Assembly (NCBI GenBank): GCA_031002005.1
Contig: JARYHS010008074.1
Location: 346,976,932-347,040,931, forward strand
Length of the DNA stretch: 64,000 nt
Origin: Vandiemenella viatica
Lineage: Eukaryota; Arthropoda; Insecta; Orthoptera; Morabidae
Reading direction: 5' to 3'
This document shows, piece by piece, positions 1 through 64,000 of the stretch; position 1 is the stretch's first letter; every line of letters starts with the position of its first letter. Made by a program: the position numbers and the translations under genes. The notes beneath the pieces were generated by a model. It was given only the letters and a program-made list of their open reading frames with translations, had not been told where the DNA came from and did no database searches.

Positions 1-497
1 TCTCATCGCCTGGAACAATTTGGCTTAAGAAATCATCACCATCATTGTGGTACCGCTCAAGGAAAGTCAATGCACTGCCTAAACGTTTGGTTTTGTGCAC
101 ATCCGTTAACATTCTCGGTACCCAACGTGAGCACAATTTTCGGCAATTCAATTGCTCAATCACAATGCCATACAAAACACTACGAGAAACATTAGTAAAG
201 TCATCACACAAGGAGGAAATCATAAAGCGTCCGTTTTCTCTCACCTTATTGTCCACTTTCTGCACCAAACTTTCATTAACGACCGAAGGACACCCACTCT
301 GTTGTTCATCATGCACATTTGTGCGGCCATCTTTAAATGCTCTCACCCACTTTCTCACCATTCCATCACTCATAATGTTTTGTTCGTAAACTGCACAAAT
401 CTCACGATGAATATCGATCGGTTTTAGGCCTTTAGCACAAAGAAATCTTATAACAGCCCGTACTTCAGTCGGTGGGACTCACGATTATCGGAGGCAT
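1..497 (-). pseudogene. mariner transposase, N-terminal part
   Basis: Read on the minus strand from ATG 495-497, the product starts MPPIIVSP, then shifts by one base near 470-480. About 158 codons then run open to the window edge. They include AVIRFLCAKGLKPIDIHREI, MSDGMVRKWVRAFKDGR and KLCSRWVPRMLTD, which form the two helix-turn-helix DNA-binding modules (HTH_48-like) of mariner transposases. The end, FLSQIVPGDE, approaches the first catalytic Asp. The early frameshift implies an inactive copy unless another start is used. Confidence 0.85.
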
Positions 498-660
498 CTT
501 AAACACTCAGTGAACAACGTAACACAAGGAAGAATTAGACTGTAATGGCGTCAGTGCATAGGCAAGAGATTCAGGTACCCAGTGTGCATGCGCGGAACGC
601 TGACTGTAGCGCTGCAGCCACGGTGTGACAAAACGGTACTTACTTAAAAAATACGCCTCG
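1..660 (-). mobile_element. mariner element, cut by the window start
   Basis: The outer end reads TACGAGGCGTATTTTTTAAG on the minus strand (641-662), a mariner terminal repeat. It sits next to a TA target dinucleotide at 661-662. The element continues past position 1, so the catalytic domain and the other terminal repeat are missing from view. It lies in the 3' flank of DDX46. Confidence 0.85.
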
Positions 661-665
661 TATAT

Positions 666-1034
666 TCATCTGTAGCTGTATGGGATTCCCAAATCCATCT
701 GTAGGGCTATTTGATTGAGTACTATAACATGGTGCCTGACTGGCTTTCGGATCTTCGGACCAAACCCCAGAAACTCATTTCCAGATGATGATGATCCAGA
801 ATGCACAATCCTTTCTGGCAAAGGATTGTGCATTCTTGAATGTTCCATGTGATTTATATGAAATACCTCTGCCTGCATTAGTGTCTCATTAGACCTTTGC
901 TCTATTATATTTAACTGTTTAGAAGTGCTGTCTGTTTGTTCTATTGCTTCTATAAGTTGTGTGCCTATTGGTTGAATAACAGGTATATCGCTGCAAGGCA
1001 CCAATGGTGGATGTGCCTCCAATGTGGTAGGCAA
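666..1034 (-). CDS. Unrecognised 122-aa ORF, possibly a remnant
   Basis: An open frame of 122 codons that begins MPTTLEAHPPLVP and ends GIPYSYR. I recognise no domain. It is polar and rich in His/Asn/Gln and holds a SSSSGNEFLGFGPKIRKP stretch. A perfect 17-bp inverted repeat lies inside it (798-836), which is odd for conserved coding DNA. It stops 5 bp short of the mariner insertion at 660, so a longer frame may have been cut. It could be an old transposon-encoded protein or a chance ORF. Confidence 0.25.
   Translation of the reverse strand: MPTTLEAHPPLVPCSDIPVIQPIGTQLIEAIEQTDSTSKQLNIIEQRSNETLMQAEVFHINHMEHSRMHNPLPERIVHSGSSSSGNEFLGFGPKIRKPVRHHVIVLNQIALQMDLGIPYSYR
798..836. repeat. Perfect 17-bp hairpin, 5-nt loop
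   Basis: AGAATGCACAATCCTTT (798-814), loop CTGGC, then its exact complement (820-836). Confidence 0.9.
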
Positions 1035-1039
1035 TTGTA

Positions 1040-3470
1040 AAGTTTCAACAGGGTACAGCTTTCACTTCAGCCATGATTGTCCTGATTTAGAAGCGATATT
1101 CACGATACACAAAATTATCAAATCAGTTTGCCTAAAGCAAACACAAAGGAAGTCTATACTATTGTAATTACACAGTTAACTAGTCCTAATATGAAACTTA
1201 TCACTTAAAAGTGAAAACCTTTTTCTTTTAAATATATTTCATAACCAAACAACTCGCAAGAAACACTTCGTCTCAATTACCATGTTAGTCGATTTAGCAG
1301 TTTTAATGCAGCCTGCAGCAACGACGTTTCACACCTCAATGCGGTCAGCTGGCACATAGTCTCGTTTAGTAGATTCTCACTAGATGGCACCGCAGGAGAA
1401 TGTGACAATCTTGTTTTGCAGGTTAACCAACTGAAGAAATTAGATCCTGACATAGAAATTAATCGCCGTGCGATAACAGTCCTCACTAGGTCGCCATGCC
1501 AAATTATTTATGGCAATTGCGATATGAAATATTAAATGGATTTTACAGACAGAATTAGGATTGTATCATTTGTAATTTATTTCCTTTTGTTTCCTCTGTC
1601 TAAAATCCTATCATACCAACAACGACCATGTCTGTAATAATCCTCAATAAAGTTTGTTCTGAAATGTTTGCAGGTTCTTTTCTATTCAAGATCTATTAAA
1701 TTTTCCAACCCCAAATATTATGTTCTATCTTCTCATTATGCAATTATTACAATAGATATTATCGAGTCTAATCCTATTCACAAGCTCGTGAATGTTATGG
1801 GAGCCCCAGCACAAGAAAGTAAGTTAAACAGAAATAAAAAATAACGAATACGATGAGGGTGGAGATAGAGAACTAGAAATCCACTGCTAGATTAATCTGT
1901 CTTACATGCCAGCTCTACCAACAATTCTTATTTGTTCTTCTTTTTCCAGAGATCCTATACTTTTTAAACATATCAGAGCAAACAATATTTATTAAACCTG
2001 CTATTCTTTTTCTTTTCCCCTTAAACTTTTGATTTACTAATATTATGGCCTATATTTGTCTAATATACACTTTTTTTTTAATGAGCTGTTATGTTACAAT
2101 GTTTTTGCAATTACAAATGTAATTATATTATAGTTTTACCATTTTGATTTTAAAATACTTCAATTAGGCCTTTCTTTATACTTTTTGATGACAGTAATCA
2201 CCACAAATTAAAACAAATCTTTATAGATAGAGGGCAACAGTTGTGAAAGAGAAAGCCAATTTTAAACAAAATTGGACAAGATATTTTAATAGTCTGATTC
2301 AATAACATTGATTGTGTTACTTTCTCCTACTTACTATTCTTGTCAACAATGAAAGCCAGGTATATTAAAGAAAGGAGAATTTGTTGTGAAGGTTTAGTAC
2401 CATCTTGCTAATATGTAGCATTTTGATTTGTATATTTAAGCACTAGACGTACATGCTTGTAAACAGAATTTGTGAATCTATTAAGTTAGTAATGGCACTT
2501 CCTTGAACTTAATTAGAAAATATGGTGTCATCCAACATGTATAAAGTGTGGTTTTGATGTCTTAAGGTTTGTAATAGTAAAGAATTTTCAATGTTGATGT
2601 TACCTGCCATTACTACCGGGATACCTGAATACTCTACTGGGAAGTTATACTTACTTGGCAACCAAGTCAACCTGCTATTTAAATTGTAATCAGGTCACCG
2701 GCACTCAATGAAATTCCAAAGAATGTCTAAATTTTGTTATGCAGGCACAATTCAAATAATTATAAATAGATGTTGAAATTGGTTTTGTAAATGATTTTCA
2801 TTGGCTTTGCCAATTAAATTTGTCAAAATGATATAATCAACTGATTTTTTCACCTAAATATCTGAAAAACAAAATTTCAGGATGGGATAAAAAATAAGAA
2901 AAGTAAATTCAATGAGTTAAATTTCTAAAAAAAAAATTTTGTTTTCAATCTCAAATTTTCATTTTTAATGGCTTGACATGACTTTATACAACACACATTA
3001 AAATCACAGTGAAAATATTGTCCAAACAATATTCCTATGTTTTCACAATTTGGTACAACTCAAGTGTCTTATCGTCAGTCACATTGTAATAATCTGACAA
3101 GCCAATAGGTAGTAGCTATTAGATTATTTAAACTCTTATTTGTGCTTAAAATAATTACTTTCTCTTTTTTTAGCATCTGATTGTGCTGGAATTTGTCACA
3201 CTGCAGTGCAACACTATATTCAATTAGTCCTAAAACACATATCATGAACTGTTCTGCAACCTTTAAATGTTTCCTTTTACTCTGTCTTACCAATTTTTTT
3301 AATCAACAGTCAATACTTTTTAACTGTCCAGTACTGAATATCACAAGCAGACTAAAAAAAACCTTTCATTAGAATTAATGAAGGTTAATATTTTTAGCAA
3401 CACATGCAGAAGAAGAGAAATTTTTGGTAGTTGGATGGTGAAATGTGGTATCTGTTTCAGGCTATAAAAA
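1040..3470. other. AT-rich 3' flank of DDX46, no gene seen
   Basis: Mostly AT-rich sequence with short homopolymers. The small open frames at 1277-1486 and 3075-3372 have no recognisable motif. I see no terminal repeats or conserved coding stretches. Confidence 0.6.
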
Positions 3471-3471
3471 T

Positions 3472-3477
3472 TTTAAT
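3472..3477 (-). promoter_or_regulatory. Possible DDX46 polyadenylation signal (ATTAAA)
   Basis: The minus strand reads ATTAAA about 103 nt past the DDX46 stop codon. It is the commonest variant signal and the distance suits a short 3' UTR. The downstream GU-rich element is poor, and the sequence is AT-rich, so chance occurrence is likely. Other candidates further down are possible, for example AATAAA on the minus strand near 1576-1581. Confidence 0.3.
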
Positions 3478-3579
3478 TAAATGGAATGTTTCTCCTGATG
3501 TTAAATTCTTCATAACTCTGGAAGTCAGCATAATTAATGTTGTACACACATGGCTGGGTACAACAGCGAACAACATCTC

Positions 3580-62492
<58,913 letters not shown>

Positions 62493-62499
62493 CTATTCA

Positions 62500-64000
62500 G
62501 AGAGGGGGTAAAAGAGTAAAAATTAGTAAGCTATTGCAAACAAAAAAATTATGTGACAAAAATGATAAGCTTTGGATCCTTCTTCTGACAAAAGATACAT
62601 AACCATTAATCACCGTTTTATCTATATCCTTGTGTCAATGTTGTACCACCATCAACAGTGGTAATTGGTGGTTTCTACCTCTAACCTTATTTTTATCTTA
62701 AAATTAAAATGATAAGCTCTGCAACATATCTGCATATTACCTGTGATAAAATACAGACTACATAAACAGTATGGTACATGGCATTAATAGCTCTTCCACA
62801 AAAAATTTCAGGTGATACTAAAGTATTTACAAACAAAACCCTGCAGATGAAATGACAACATCTCAAGGGTATTAAGAGCTGGAGAGGATTAGGAGCATCA
62901 AACATGAAGAAATTTGTTCATGGCCTTTTTAAGGAACCATTCTGACACTTACCTGGATTTAAGGAAACCATGTAAAATTGAAGATTGAATAGTAGGACTT
63001 TGAATTGAAAACATGTCCTCCAGAATCCTGGATTGAATATTAACTGCTTATCTAACAGGCTTGCTTACTGAATATGTATGAGACCTCCAGTCATGTATAA
63101 ATTTCATATTATTCATTTCATTTAGAGAAACAAAACGGAGTGGAAAGAAATTAAAAATGTTAGAATCAAATAGTCCCTTAAAATCAAATGTAGAAGCTCT
63201 TGTGAGTAAGTGTGACAAAACGGAGTGGAAAGAAATTAAAAATGTTAGAATCAAATAGTTCCTTAAAATCAAATGAAGAAACTTGTGAGAAAGTGTGATG
63301 CTTATCATTTTTAATTAATCAAGAAATAGTCAGGCAAAATCAAAAAGTACAAGGAGTCACTACTGAACAACATGGCCATTTAATATGATGAAATATAATA
63401 CTATGACAGTCAAAATATTTCAGCACATCAACAAAATGCAGATCTTGTGGATGATAAACCCGGACACATTTAAACACTGAAGGCATGTTGACAAGGGTGT
63501 GCATGTTTGCATCTATGCTCAGTTTCTCTTATATTGAACCAACTTGTACAAATATATAAGCTCTATTGCAACTTGTATTATGGAGAGAGGGTTACTGTAC
63601 ATGACAGTTGTAACAGGAAAAATTAAAAGTAAAGAAACTAAACTTAGAGCAAGCATACACATTTGTGCCAGTGTCTCTTAAGTGGTTAAAAAGTCAATGA
63701 AATTTTATGAAATTGGTAAGAAAAACTGAATTTACAGCTGTATTCTGATGAAAATTTAATTTAAAGTTTGATATGTAAGAGTGCATTAAAATTTAAGACA
63801 ATTATTTTTGACTGGTGTAGTGGATATAGCTTCTTACTAACTGCAACAAGACATGTGGCAAGATAGTTGCTGCAAAGAGAGCTTCTAAACCAGAGGGTCT
63901 TCAATTAGACACAGCTTTCAATGGATACAGTCACCAGACAGAAAGTGTAGCAATGTGCCAGGCGTTGGCCAGAATAAAATAGTAGTGTGGGGAGCACTAG
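62500..64000. other. Intron upstream of the first visible DDX46 exon
   Basis: No further DDX46 exon was found up to the window end. A SINE-like stretch lies around 62920-63070. A tandem duplication lies at 63131-63300. The rest is AT-rich. Confidence 0.5.
63131..63300. repeat. 85-bp tandem duplication
   Basis: CAAAACGGAGTGGAAAGAAA starts at 63131 and again at 63216. The two units are nearly identical at first and then diverge by small indels (GTAGAAGCTCTTGTGAGTAAG against GAAGAAACTTGTGAGAAAG). Confidence 0.92.

Overview
This is a eukaryotic, AT-rich, transposon-dense window, almost certainly from an arthropod with a large genome and most likely an insect. The transposon set is typical of insects: mariner DD34D, a DD41D mariner, DD36E-type Tc1, CR1-, Jockey- and RTE-type LINEs, a Penelope-like element and short Helitrons. 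I cannot name the species. The very long transposon-filled introns would fit a large-genome hemimetabolous insect such as an orthopteran, but that is inference.

The only host gene I can support is the 3' part of DDX46/Prp5, the DEAD-box ATPase of the U2 snRNP/prespliceosome. It lies on the minus strand and fills the window. Ten coding exons join in frame with consensus splice sites: 62292-62492, 61832-61914, 43384-43503, 42914-43302, 40356-40506, 33216-33327, 21736-21861, 21401-21567, 5369-5542 and 3580-3822 (stop). They encode about 588 C-terminal residues: helicase motifs Ia to VI, the linker and the KH-like C-terminal domain. The start codon, N-terminal region, Q motif and Walker A exons lie beyond 64000. 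Only 1,766 of 58,913 bp (3%) are exonic. Introns are 377, 18,328, 81, 2,407, 7,028, 11,354, 168, 15,858 and 1,546 bp.

The introns and the 3' flank are a palimpsest of mobile elements. In order: a mariner cut by the window start (1-660); a tandem-repeat Helitron (3996-5132); a Tc1-like element (6080-7272); an LTR- or promoter-like segment (about 9480-9900); an RTE 5' fragment (11650-12545); a CR1-type LINE with both ORFs (14300-17432); a mariner (18160-19429); a 168-bp tandem array (19830-21070); a Jockey-type LINE split by a DD41D mariner (24450-27340); a Helitron (27359-28255) touching a foldback element (28261-28463); a mariner (28643-29939); a Penelope-like element (30380-32820); a tandem-repeat Helitron (34721-36209, minus); a mariner holding a THAP-domain transposon (36557-39675); mariner remnants (41815-42400, 46750-46980); a second 168-bp array (47745-49720, minus); a hAT-like element (49791-51585); a 335-bp tandem duplication (55304-55973); a Tc1-like pseudogene split by a foldback element (56180-57780); and a Helitron inserted into the leader of a third 168-bp array (58140-61450).

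The best novelty candidates are two families of non-autonomous elements with internal tandem repeats, one of them giving a paralogous empty site for a Helitron inside this window, and a recurring TGAxGAAGG...CCGAAA hairpin found in several unrelated-looking elements. No operon-like, defence or CRISPR-like system is present.
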